This document shows, one piece after another, positions 7,425 through 14,648 of a DNA stretch of 33,825 bases; the stretch's first letter is position 1, and each line of letters begins with the position of its first letter. The translations under genes and the position numbers were made by a program. The notes beneath the pieces are model-generated. The model made no database searches and was not told the origin of the DNA. It saw only the letters and a program-made list of their open reading frames with translations. The stretch comes from F23-B02 sp963632825 (lineage in GTDB: Bacteria > Bacillota > Clostridia > Oscillospirales > Oscillospiraceae), in contig CAVGWF010000072.1 of the NCBI GenBank assembly GCA_963632825.1, forward strand, positions 1 to 33,825, read 5' to 3'.

Positions 7425-7445
7425 TCGGAAGGAATGCGGGAAATA

Positions 7446-7473
7446 ATAGCATCACTTAGGAGAGTGATGCTAT
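7446..7473 (+). promoter_or_regulatory. Translation-blocking hairpin over the sigG start
   Basis: A perfect 11-bp stem (7446-7456 with 7463-7473) has the 6-base loop TAGGAG, which carries the Shine-Dalgarno sequence. The right arm contains the A and T of the sigG ATG (7472-7474). The ribosome binding site and start codon are thus held in one hairpin. From memory, a leader hairpin limiting sigG translation has been described in Bacillus subtilis. Confidence 0.75.
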
Positions 7474-8245
7474 GCAGGGCAAGGTTGAGCTGTGCGGAGT
7501 AAACACATCAAAGCTGCCGCTTCTCAAAAATGCCGAAATGAGGGAGCTGATAGCTCGGGCACAGTCGGGCGATGCCGCCGCACGCGAAAGGCTCATAAGC
7601 GGAAACCTGAGGCTCGTTCTGTCGGTAATACAAAAGTTTTCCGGACGGGGCGAGAGCATGGACGATCTGTTTCAGGTGGGCTGCATAGGGCTTATAAAGG
7701 CGATAGACTGCTTTGACCTGACTCAGAACGTGCAGTTTTCGACATACGGTGTGCCGATGATCTCCGGCGAGCTGCGCCGGTTCCTGCGCGACCACGGTGC
7801 GGTGCGGGTCTCACGCTCGGTGCGCGACACGGCTTACCGTGTGCTTCAGGTCAAGGAGCGTCTCACATTTCAGCTCGGGCGTGAGCCGGATGTGGAGACC
7901 GTCGCAAGGGAACTGGGGATAAAGCGCGCCGAGGTCGTTTTTGCACTCGACGCGATATGCGACCCAGTTTCGCTCTACGAGCCTGTTTACAGTGACAGCG
8001 GCGAGAGCGTCTGCGTTATGGATCAGATAGGCGACACGAAAAACACCGCCGAGCACTGGCTTGAGCAGATCGCCCTCGGCGAGGCGATGGAGCGCCTCAG
8101 CGACAGGGAAAAGAGGATACTCTCGCTGCGGTTTTACAGAGGGCGCACCCAAATGGAGGTCGCACATGAGATCGGAATCAGTCAGGCGCAGGTATCGCGC
8201 CTCGAAAAAAACGCGATAAACCGTATCAAAAAAGAGATTTCATAA
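7472..8245 (+). CDS. sigG: Sporulation RNA polymerase sigma factor SigG (forespore-specific)
   Basis: 257 residues, very close to the B. subtilis SigG pattern: N-terminal KVELCGVNTSKLPLLKNAEM, region 2 NLRLVLSVIQKFSGRGE and DLFQVGCIGLIKAID, region 3 RVSRSVRDTAYRVLQVKERL, and region 4 with QMEVAHEIGISQAQVSRLEK. The N-terminal CGVNTSKLP motif separates SigG from SigF. It directs late forespore genes. It sits behind spmAB rather than in the usual spoIIGA-sigE-sigG cluster. Translation starts inside a hairpin, and a sequence resembling a sigma-F/G -10 box (GGGGATAAT, 7417-7425) overlaps the spmB stop, though no fitting -35 is seen. Confidence 0.95.
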   Translation: MQGKVELCGVNTSKLPLLKNAEMRELIARAQSGDAAARERLISGNLRLVLSVIQKFSGRGESMDDLFQVGCIGLIKAIDCFDLTQNVQFSTYGVPMISGELRRFLRDHGAVRVSRSVRDTAYRVLQVKERLTFQLGREPDVETVARELGIKRAEVVFALDAICDPVSLYEPVYSDSGESVCVMDQIGDTKNTAEHWLEQIALGEAMERLSDREKRILSLRFYRGRTQMEVAHEIGISQAQVSRLEKNAINRIKKEIS

Positions 8246-8285
8246 AAATTTTAAATAAAATTGATAAAAAATTCGCAATTACCCC

Positions 8286-8314
8286 TTTACAAATACGAAA
8301 CAATGTGCTACTAT
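8286..8314 (+). promoter_or_regulatory. Strong housekeeping promoter of a putative small RNA
   Basis: TTTACA (8286-8291), 17 bases, TACTAT (8309-8314) with TGC directly before it (extended -10). No open reading frame with a ribosome binding site follows before the terminator at 8434-8469. Confidence 0.7.
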
Positions 8315-8320
8315 AACATC

Positions 8321-8470
8321 GTCAGATAAATAACGAATATTCGTTTGATTCTTCTTTCCATCTCTCTTTTTCTTTGCTTGTTTCTGTGCTGCGGACCTCC
8401 TCAATCCGCAGTGCACCGCAACAAAAACCGAAGAAGCCGCTGCCTTTCTCCTGTTGGCAGCGGCTTTTTC
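8321..8470 (+). ncRNA. Putative small RNA with anti-Shine-Dalgarno loop
   Basis: A stretch of about 150 bases lies between a strong promoter and a strong terminator and has no credible reading frame. It contains, in order, a palindrome AACGAATATTCGTT (8332-8345), a pyrimidine-rich unpaired tract (about 8349-8384), a stable hairpin and the terminator hairpin. The middle hairpin has stem 8385-8395 with 8405-8415 and loop CCTCCTCAA. The loop is complementary to AGGAGG, as in Gram-positive trans-acting small RNAs that block ribosome binding sites. It does not look like 6S RNA, tmRNA, RNase P or SRP RNA. The transcription start is estimated from the promoter. This is inference from sequence only. 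Confidence 0.55.
8434..8469 (+). terminator. Intrinsic terminator of the putative small RNA
   Basis: 11-bp perfect stem AAGCCGCTGCC/GGCAGCGGCTT (8434-8444, 8456-8466) followed by TTTTT. Confidence 0.85.
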
Positions 8471-8660
8471 AATGGCGTTTTTCCGCACCTATGGATACGG
8501 TCATTGTGGTTTCCCGACCGGAGAGTGCCGATGAAACCGGTAAACTGCCGCGCTGAATCGGTGCGGCATTGACTCCCTTGCGTAAAGAGAGATGTAAGCC
8601 GCAAGGCTGACTGAGGGATCGTCGGCTTTCCCTCCGAAGGGAAGGCTTTTGCGGGCTATG
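8471..8660 (-). repeat. Dispersed intergenic repeat, copy A
   Basis: The part 8474-8557, read on the minus strand, matches 12911-12992 on the plus strand at about 80 percent by eye. Shared blocks include GCGGCAGTTT, CGGCACTC, CCGGTCGGGA and CAATGACCG. The adjoining part (about 8575-8655) has short hairpins (AGCCGCAAGGCT and CCTTCCCTTCGGAGGGAAGG) of a style common in intergenic repeats of gut Clostridia. No open reading frame is credible here. Its origin, such as a non-autonomous mobile element, is unknown. Confidence 0.6.
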
Positions 8661-8744
8661 GTGATACCGTAAGTGCAGTCAAAAGCTTGCACTGCTGCGC
8701 ATATGAGTGCCGCTCTGTGAGCTTGAAATTTGGGCAAAATGCCC

Positions 8745-8774
8745 ATGACATTCGCGTGAAAAAGCTGGTATAAT
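8745..8774 (+). promoter_or_regulatory. Housekeeping promoter upstream of the DUF2798 gene
   Basis: ATGACA (8745-8750), 18 bases, TATAAT (8769-8774) with TGG before it (extended -10). Confidence 0.65.
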
Positions 8775-8813
8775 CTCATCACAGGACAATAAATGTCGCT
8801 TGCCTTATGTCTG

Positions 8814-8843
8814 ACGGGCAGGGATATTTGCTGTCCGTTTTTT
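8814..8843 (+). terminator. Leader terminator (possible attenuator) before the DUF2798 gene
   Basis: Stem ACGGGCAG/CTGTCCGT (8814-8821, 8831-8838, one G-T pair) followed by TTTTTT and further T-rich sequence, only about 20 bases before the ATG at 8864. It lies between a promoter and its gene, so it may be an attenuator or the end of a short leader RNA. No known riboswitch consensus was recognised. Confidence 0.5.
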
Positions 8844-8863
8844 ATTTATTTGGAGGATAATAT

Positions 8864-9322
8864 ATGCCAAACAGCAAAAAACAGGGTATTTTACTGAGCG
8901 TGATAATGAGCTTTATAATGATCTACATTATGGCTGTTTTAAACATGGATGTGCGCCTTGGGCGCTTTGCCGGAGAGCCGTGGCTTATCGCGCTCAGGCG
9001 TTTGCCGCTCGGCTTTCTCGTGGGCATAATATGCGATCTCTGAATATGCACGCCGCTGTCGCGCCGCATCGTCGGCGCGGTATGCCAAAACGGGGACCGC
9101 GAGCAGCACAAGGTGTTTACGCTGCGGTTCTGCATGGTGATATTCATGACAATAGTCATGACGCTGTTTTCCGTTACGGCCTCCGGACTGCGCGGCGCGG
9201 CGGCGATCGCCGACTTCTTCACATACCTGCCATATAACTTCACCATCGCGCTGCCGATCCAGATGATAATCGTTGCACCGCTGTCGTTTGGGATAAGCAA
9301 AAAACTATGCGAAAGCGTTTGA
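8864..9322 (+). pseudogene. DUF2798-type membrane protein interrupted by in-frame TGA
   Basis: One reading frame of 152 codons encodes two similar two-helix halves, as in DUF2798 proteins: first half MPNSKKQGILLSVIMSFIMI, second half with FTLRFCMVIFMTIVMTLFSV. The frame is broken by a single TGA at 9041-9043 (codon 60), after GIICDL, and then continues undisturbed to the TGA at 9320. The start has GGAGG (8852-8856) at a good distance. The second half has no good ribosome binding site of its own. A TGG-to-TGA change would explain the break. All neighbouring genes use TGA as a normal stop, so recoding is unlikely. The first half alone might still make a two-helix protein. A sequencing error is possible. 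Confidence 0.7.
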
Positions 9323-9348
9323 CAAGGACTTACCCGCCGGTATATAAT
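9319..9348 (+). promoter_or_regulatory. Housekeeping promoter of the DUF1846 gene
   Basis: TTGACA (9319-9324), 18 bases, TATAAT (9343-9348). TATATA (9341-9346) at 16 bases is an alternative -10. The -35 overlaps the stop codon of the DUF2798 remnant. Confidence 0.7.
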
Positions 9349-9388
9349 TTCAGTTTGTGATTTATACAGAATGAGTGGGGTAATTATT

Positions 9389-10876
9389 ATGAATGCGATA
9401 GGCTTTGACAACGAAAAATACATGCGCGAGCAGTCGAGAAACATACGCGAAAGAATCGCCCAGTTCGGCGGTAAGCTGTATCTCGAATTTGGCGGCAAGC
9501 TGTTTGACGACTTCCATGCCTCGCGTGTGCTTCCGGGCTTCGAGCCGGACAGCAAGGTGAAAATGCTGCTGAAAATGAAGGACGAAGCGGAGATCGTTAT
9601 CGCCATTTCCGCCGACGATATCGAGCGCAACAAGCGCCGCGGTGATCTCGGCATCACCTACGATGAGGACACTCTGCGCCTTATCGACGCTTTCCGCGGC
9701 ATCGGACTTTTCGTCGGCAGCGTCGTCATCACTCATTACCGCAGCCAGCCTGCGGCGGAGCTGTTTCAGAAGCGGCTTGAGACCCTTGGAATAAAGGTCT
9801 ACCGCCACTACATAATCCCCGATTACCCCTCCAATGTCGAGCTCATCGTTTCCGAGGACGGCTTCGGCAAAAACGACTATATCGAGACCGAGCGAAGCCT
9901 CGTCGTCGTTACCGCACCGGGTCCCGGCAGCGGAAAGATGGCTACCTGCCTGAGCCAGCTCTACCATGAGCACGAGCGCGGCATAAATGCCGGCTACGCC
10001 AAATTTGAGACCTTCCCGATCTGGAATGTGCCGCTCAAGCACCCGATAAACCTCGCCTACGAGGCGGCCACTGCGGATCTTGACGATATAAACATGATAG
10101 ACCCGTTTCATCTCGAGGCCTACGGCAAGACGACGGTCAACTACAACCGCGATGTTGAGATATTCCCCGTGCTGAACGCCATTCTCACCCGCATTTACGG
10201 CGAGAGCGCCTATAAGAGCCCGACGGATATGGGAGTTAATATGGCAGGCTGCTGCATAACGGATGACGAGGTCTGCCGCAGCGCCTCAAAGCAGGAGATA
10301 ATCCGCCGCTACTATGCTGCCGCATGCGCACTGCGTCAGGGACTCGGCACGGTGGAGGAGGTACGCAAGATTGAGCTCATCATGAACTCCATCGGGCTTT
10401 CTCCCGCTGACCGCCCCGTTGTTGCCGCGGCAAACGAAAGAGCGGCAGAGACCGGCGCACCGGCGGTGAGCATCGAGCTTCCCGACGGCTCCATCGTAAC
10501 CGGCAAAACCAGCTCTCTGCTCGGCGCATCCTCGGCCTGTCTCATGAATGCACTCAAGAAGCTTGCGGGCATAAATAAGGAGCTGCTGCTCATAGCACCC
10601 AGCGTTATTGAGCCCATACAGCATCTCAAGGTCGAGCACCTCGGCAACCATAATCCCCGCCTGCATACGGACGAGCTGCTCATAGCGCTTTCGATATGCG
10701 CGGTGACAAATCCGCTCGCCGAGCTTGCGATAGACCAGCTCGGAAAGCTGCGAGGCTGCGAAGCGCACTCGTCGGTCATCCTCTCCCGCGTTGACGAAAA
10801 TCTGTTTTCCAAGATAGGCGTCAACATAACCTATGAGCCGAAGTATCAGGCAAAGAAGCTTTATCACAAGAAGTAA
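9389..10876 (+). CDS. DUF1846 domain-containing protein
   Basis: 495 residues from the ATG at 9389, six codons after an in-frame ATG at 9371. The later start is chosen because the family begins with the conserved IGFDNEKY and a TGGGG lies 8 bases upstream. It is a full-length cytosolic DUF1846 protein: IGFDNEKYMREQSRNIRERI, FGGKLYLEFGGKLFDD, HASRVLPGFEPDSKVKML, and the glycine-rich VTAPGPGSGKMATCLSQLYH, which resembles a nucleotide- or phosphate-binding loop. The family's enzymatic role is unknown to me. Monocistronic, with its own promoter (9319-9348) and terminator (10891-10923). Confidence 0.93.
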   Translation: MNAIGFDNEKYMREQSRNIRERIAQFGGKLYLEFGGKLFDDFHASRVLPGFEPDSKVKMLLKMKDEAEIVIAISADDIERNKRRGDLGITYDEDTLRLIDAFRGIGLFVGSVVITHYRSQPAAELFQKRLETLGIKVYRHYIIPDYPSNVELIVSEDGFGKNDYIETERSLVVVTAPGPGSGKMATCLSQLYHEHERGINAGYAKFETFPIWNVPLKHPINLAYEAATADLDDINMIDPFHLEAYGKTTVNYNRDVEIFPVLNAILTRIYGESAYKSPTDMGVNMAGCCITDDEVCRSASKQEIIRRYYAAACALRQGLGTVEEVRKIELIMNSIGLSPADRPVVAAANERAAETGAPAVSIELPDGSIVTGKTSSLLGASSACLMNALKKLAGINKELLLIAPSVIEPIQHLKVEHLGNHNPRLHTDELLIALSICAVTNPLAELAIDQLGKLRGCEAHSSVILSRVDENLFSKIGVNITYEPKYQAKKLYHKK

Positions 10877-10890
10877 GACAATAGAATGCA

Positions 10891-10923
10891 GAAAAAATCC
10901 CCGCCCGCCGGCGGGGATTTTTT
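10891..10923. terminator. Bidirectional intrinsic terminator
   Basis: Stem AATCCCCGCC/GGCGGGGATT (10896-10905, 10910-10919) flanked by an A-run and a T-run. It serves the DUF1846 gene on the plus strand and the Na/Pi cotransporter on the minus strand. Confidence 0.9.
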
Positions 10924-10960
10924 CAATATTCGCAGGTAAGCAGCGCTTATCCGACGATGC

Positions 10961-12700
10961 TCAAATGGCATATTTTTCGGAATATCTGTGATAAGCGGCA
11001 TCGAAATCGGGGTCGTCGGCACGCTCGTGCTGGGTCTTGTGGACGCTGAGCGTGTGCTTCTGCGCATCGAGAACGCAAAGCGCGACATTCGAGCAGTGAT
11101 CCGATACGCGCTCAAAATCAGTCAGCAAATCGGCCCAGACGAAGCCCGCCTCTATGCTGCACTCGCCTTTTTTCATGCGCAGTATATGTCTTGTGCGCAG
11201 CTCGTCCTTCAGATCGTCAACGACCTGCTCAAGCGGCTCCACATGCTTTGCGGCGGTCACATCCGCTTCGGCAAACGCCCTTATCGCCATATCGAGCACC
11301 TCACCCACCGCGGCGGTCATAACCCTGAGCTCCTCCTGCGCCGAGGCACTGAAGCCGAGCTGCTTATCGTGCAGCTCCTGAGCCGATTCGACAATGTTCA
11401 CCGCATGATCTCCGATGCGTTCGAAATCGCCGATCAGCTTGAGCAGTTCGGTCACCTCCTCGCTTGCACTGTCGCTGAGCGGTTCGGCTCCGAGCCTGAG
11501 CAGATATGTGCCGAGCATATCCTCGTATTTGTCCGTCCTGCTCTCGTCCTCGCGTACCTGTTCGGCCGCCTTGCGGTCGTAATTCGTTATGCAGACCATT
11601 GCCTTTCTCATTGCGTCGCAGGCGCAGTATGCCATATCCTCGGCGACAACTCTGCACTGCTCAAGCGCAAGCGGGGGAGCTGCGAGAAGGCGCTCATCAA
11701 GAGCTGCCTCACCTTCGGTCTTCCTGCCGTCGGGTACTATGCGGATGGCAAGCTTCTCAAGCATTCCCGATGCAGGCAGCAGTATCATCGTGCACAGTAT
11801 ATTGAATGCCGAGTGAACTATCGCGATGCCGTACATCGTTGCGCTCTCGCCGAGTATCGCCGGCGCCGCAACGGCGCGGATGATGCAGAACGCCGACAGC
11901 CAGACTATAGTGCCTATAACATTGAACGAAAGGTGTACAACGGCGGCGCGCTTGGCGTTTTTGCTCGTTCCGACGGAGGATATGAGCGCCGTTACGCAGG
12001 TGCCGATGTTCTGACCCATGATTATAGGTATCGCGGCGCCGTAGGTGACCTGACCGGACAGAGCCAGCGCCTGCAAAATGCCGACCGATGCCGAGCTCGA
12101 CTGGATTATGCCCGTCAGTACCGCGCCCGCGAGGACACCGAGCACAGGGTTTGAAAATGCAATGAAAAGCTGCTTGAACGCAGGAATGCCGCTTAGTCCC
12201 GACACCGAGGAGCTCATGGTATCCATACCGAACATAAGCGTTGCAAAGCCGAGCAGGATCATACCGGTGTCATTTTTCTTGCTGTCCTTGCAGAACATAT
12301 AAAGCACGATGCCGACAAGCGCAAGCACCGGAGTGAACGACGAGGGCTTGAGCATCTGCACCCAAAGCGCATCGCCGCTTATGCCGCCGAGACTTAAAAG
12401 CCATGCGGTGACGGTCGTTCCTATATTTGCTCCCATTATGACGCCTATTGCCTGACGCAGCGTCATGAGCCCCGAGTTTACAAAGCCGACGACCATGACG
12501 GTCGTTGCCGAGGAGCTTTGGATTATTGCGGTTATCGTAAGACCGGTAAGAAAGCCCGTCATCGTTTTACCGGTCATTTTTTCAAGCGTTGTGCGCAGCT
12601 TGCCGCCTGCGCGCCTCTCAAGAGCCTGACCCATGATGTTCATGCCGAACAGAAACAGGCACAGTCCGCCTATCATTGTAAGCGCATCGAATATGCTCAT
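10961..12700 (-). CDS. Na/phosphate cotransporter family protein with C-terminal PhoU-like domain
   Basis: 579 residues. The membrane part (about residues 1-320) holds the two inverted-repeat signature motifs of the NptA/PNaS family, IIQSSSATTV (QSSSA 61-65) and IIQSSSASVG (QSSSA 200-204), each followed by a GxNIGT motif (ANIGTTVTA and QNIGTCVTA). The cytosolic C-terminal part (about 350-550) is a helical PhoU-like domain with LKLIGDFERIGDHAVNI and LTDFERVSDHCSNVA. It imports phosphate with sodium; the PhoU-like part probably senses or gates. GGAGATATAGA precedes the ATG at 12700. PhoP-box-like repeats upstream and the phoPR pair next door point to control by phosphate. Confidence 0.93.
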   Translation of the reverse strand: MSIFDALTMIGGLCLFLFGMNIMGQALERRAGGKLRTTLEKMTGKTMTGFLTGLTITAIIQSSSATTVMVVGFVNSGLMTLRQAIGVIMGANIGTTVTAWLLSLGGISGDALWVQMLKPSSFTPVLALVGIVLYMFCKDSKKNDTGMILLGFATLMFGMDTMSSSVSGLSGIPAFKQLFIAFSNPVLGVLAGAVLTGIIQSSSASVGILQALALSGQVTYGAAIPIIMGQNIGTCVTALISSVGTSKNAKRAAVVHLSFNVIGTIVWLSAFCIIRAVAAPAILGESATMYGIAIVHSAFNILCTMILLPASGMLEKLAIRIVPDGRKTEGEAALDERLLAAPPLALEQCRVVAEDMAYCACDAMRKAMVCITNYDRKAAEQVREDESRTDKYEDMLGTYLLRLGAEPLSDSASEEVTELLKLIGDFERIGDHAVNIVESAQELHDKQLGFSASAQEELRVMTAAVGEVLDMAIRAFAEADVTAAKHVEPLEQVVDDLKDELRTRHILRMKKGECSIEAGFVWADLLTDFERVSDHCSNVALCVLDAQKHTLSVHKTQHERADDPDFDAAYHRYSEKYAI

Positions 12701-12714
12701 TCTATATCTCCTTT

Positions 12715-12792
12715 TTTACAACCTTTTTACACTATAGATTGTAGCCGGAGAATATCAAATCAATTATCCGTGCTATGTAAAATCAATGTAAA
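12715..12792 (-). promoter_or_regulatory. PhoP-box-like repeats upstream of the Na/Pi cotransporter
   Basis: Two TGTAAA copies at 12776-12781 and 12787-12792 (TTTACA on the coding, minus strand) are 11 bases apart. Two TTTACA copies at 12715-12720 and 12726-12731, also 11 apart, run in the opposite direction. Looser TATTAAA and TGTTAAA copies follow at 12806 and 12818. An 11-base period of TTTACA-like hexamers matches known PhoP-binding direct repeats in Firmicutes. A TACAAT -10 box lies at 12743-12738. Confidence 0.6.
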
Positions 12793-12847
12793 ACCGCTGC
12801 TGCGGTATTAAAATTGCTGTTAAAATCAAAGCCGATGGAAGCGGAGT

Positions 12848-12893
12848 AAAAAATCAGCAAAACGGAGCAGGTCAGTCTGCTCCGTTTTGCTGA
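12848..12893 (-). terminator. Intrinsic terminator of the phoP-phoR operon
   Basis: Perfect 17-bp stem (12854-12870 with 12877-12893), loop GTCAGT. On the minus strand it is followed by ATTTTTTA. It lies about 100 bases past the kinase stop, beyond repeat copy B. Confidence 0.85.
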
Positions 12894-12910
12894 AGCTCAT
12901 TCGATATTAA

Positions 12911-12992
12911 TTCAATGCGGCAGTTTTACGGTCTTACCGGCACTCACCGGTCGGGATACCGCAATGACCGCATCCGCAGGTGCCCAAAGGCG
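12911..12992 (+). repeat. Dispersed intergenic repeat, copy B
   Basis: About 80 bases matching the reverse complement of 8474-8557 (about 80 percent by eye, with small gaps). It ends 4 bases short of the phoR stop codon and lies in the 3' untranslated part of the phoPR transcript, ahead of its terminator. Confidence 0.6.
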
Positions 12993-12995
12993 TAG

Positions 12996-14645
12996 CTAAA
13001 AAACAATGCTGATGACGGTACCCTCGCCGAGGGCGCTGTGCATGCTGATCGAGGCGTTGTGCAGAGCCGCGGCGTGCTTGACTATCGAAAGACCGAGCCC
13101 CGTGCCGCCGACCTCCTTGGAGTGGCTCTTATCTACGCGGTAGAAGCGCTCGAATATTCTCTCCTGCTGCTCCTCGGGTATGCCTATACCGTTATCCTCA
13201 ACGGTCAGAACGACCGACTTATCCGTTTTGCGCGTTGATACCTTCACATAGCCGCCGGGGCGATTATACTTTATCGCATTTTCGCAGAGGTTATATACTA
13301 TCGCCTCCAAAAGCTGCGGTATGCCGGTTATCACCGCACTGTCGCCGTCAACTGACAGCTCAACGCCCGCTTCCTTTGCGGCAGGCTTCAGGTTTTCTGC
13401 CGTTGCGGCCGCAATGAGCCTGAGATCGACCGGCTCACGCTGCATATCCTCGGCGCCCTCGTCCAGATGCGAAAGCTTTATTATATCCTCAACAAGCTTT
13501 ATCATTCGCTTTGCCTCGGACTGGATCTGAAGCGCAAAATGCGGAATGTCTCCGGGCTTCACGATGCCGTTTGCCAGTATCTCGGCACAGCCGGATATCG
13601 TGTGCAGCGGCGTTTTGAGCTCGTGGGAGACATTTGCGGAAAATTCGCGGCGCAGACGCTCGGCTTTTTCCTTTTCGGTCATGTCGATTATCAGCAGCAC
13701 CGCACCGGTGACCTTTTCTCCGGAGACGACGGGGCTTGCGTAAACGCGGTAGTTCACGCCGTTGTGCGAGGTCTCTATCTCGCCGTGCTCACCGGAGCGG
13801 ACCTTGCCGAGAAGCTCCTGCATCTCAAGCGAATTGTTCAGCAGCAGGATATCCTTGCCGACGCAGTAGCGGCTTATATTCAGAAACCTCGTGGCTGCGT
13901 TGTTTATGCTAAGAATGATGCCCTGCTCATTCAGCAGCACGAGTCCCTCTATCATTCCGGCGGTGGCCGCGTCAAACTCATCCCGCCTGCGGCGGAGCTC
14001 CTGCTCCTGATTACGGAGCTGATTCTGCTGGCTGCGCAGCTTTTCGGCAAGGGGCATCAGCTCCTCATAAGCGTTTATCTTTTCGGGCTGGTCGAGCGTG
14101 AGCTCGTTGAGCGGACGCACGATGCGCTTTGAAAGCCTCGACGCGAGCCACAGCGATACGCCAAGCGCGGCGGCTGCGATGACGCCGACCGGCTGTATCA
14201 TGCCGAGCACCAGAGTTAACGGCGTGTACTGCTTGCACGAGAGCCTGATGACCGTTCCGTCGGAAAGGCGCTGAGCCGAATAAAGCTGCCGCTCCATGAG
14301 CGTTGTGGAATAGCGGGTGCTCTCTCCGGTGCCGTCCCTGAGAGCCTGACTGACCTCCTCGCGCGATGCATGGTTTTCCATTTCCGCAGGGTCTGCGGCG
14401 CTGTCATACAGCACGGTACCGTCGGACGCTATCCATGTAACGCGAAGGCTTCGGGCCTTGAGCCCGACGAAATACTCATCGCCGCTTTTTTCCACACCCT
14501 GTGCGGCAAGGCTCGTCTGTGCCCGAAGCTGTTCCATCTGGTTGTTTGAAAAATACTCGTATAAAACGCCCGTTATCAGCACGAACGATGCCAGCAGCAC
14601 CGCCGCCGCAACGGCGAATATCGAGCGGAATATGCGCTTTGTCAT
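12996..14645 (-). CDS. phoR: PhoR-type sensor histidine kinase
   Basis: 549 residues. Membrane helix 1 (about 8-30), an extracellular sensor domain (31-140), helix 2 (about 145-168), a short HAMP-like linker (RIVRPLNELTL), a coiled coil (about 195-225), a PAS domain (about 222-322), then HisKA with phosphoacceptor His341 in FSANVSHELKTPLHTISG. The ATPase domain follows with N-box NLCENAIKYN (452-461), G1 DNGIGIP (484-490), F-box FERFYRVDKSHSK and G2 GGTGLGLSIVKH. This is the PhoR/PnpS layout. The ATG is 3 bases after the response regulator stop. Its signal is probably phosphate limitation, inferred from the neighbouring phosphate transporter and PhoP-box-like repeats. Confidence 0.9.
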   Translation of the reverse strand: MTKRIFRSIFAVAAAVLLASFVLITGVLYEYFSNNQMEQLRAQTSLAAQGVEKSGDEYFVGLKARSLRVTWIASDGTVLYDSAADPAEMENHASREEVSQALRDGTGESTRYSTTLMERQLYSAQRLSDGTVIRLSCKQYTPLTLVLGMIQPVGVIAAAALGVSLWLASRLSKRIVRPLNELTLDQPEKINAYEELMPLAEKLRSQQNQLRNQEQELRRRRDEFDAATAGMIEGLVLLNEQGIILSINNAATRFLNISRYCVGKDILLLNNSLEMQELLGKVRSGEHGEIETSHNGVNYRVYASPVVSGEKVTGAVLLIIDMTEKEKAERLRREFSANVSHELKTPLHTISGCAEILANGIVKPGDIPHFALQIQSEAKRMIKLVEDIIKLSHLDEGAEDMQREPVDLRLIAAATAENLKPAAKEAGVELSVDGDSAVITGIPQLLEAIVYNLCENAIKYNRPGGYVKVSTRKTDKSVVLTVEDNGIGIPEEQQERIFERFYRVDKSHSKEVGGTGLGLSIVKHAAALHNASISMHSALGEGTVISIVF

Positions 14646-14648
14646 ACA

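Noticed and set aside
8321..8470. 6S RNA, tmRNA or SRP RNA
   Set aside because: No long rod with a central bubble, no tRNA-like ends, no SRP apical loop; the hairpin layout differs.
8778..8863. Known riboswitch class in the DUF2798 leader
   Set aside because: I compared it by eye with preQ1, purine, guanidine and fluoride consensus features and found no match; only the terminator hairpin is supported.
9041..9043. TGA read as Trp or selenocysteine in the DUF2798 gene
   Set aside because: Other genes in the window end at TGA normally, no SECIS-like hairpin stood out next to the codon, and DUF2798 proteins are not known to me as selenoproteins.
9362..10111. Minus-strand frame opposite the start of the DUF1846 gene
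   Set aside because: Shadow frame; the DUF1846 protein matches its family along the whole length.
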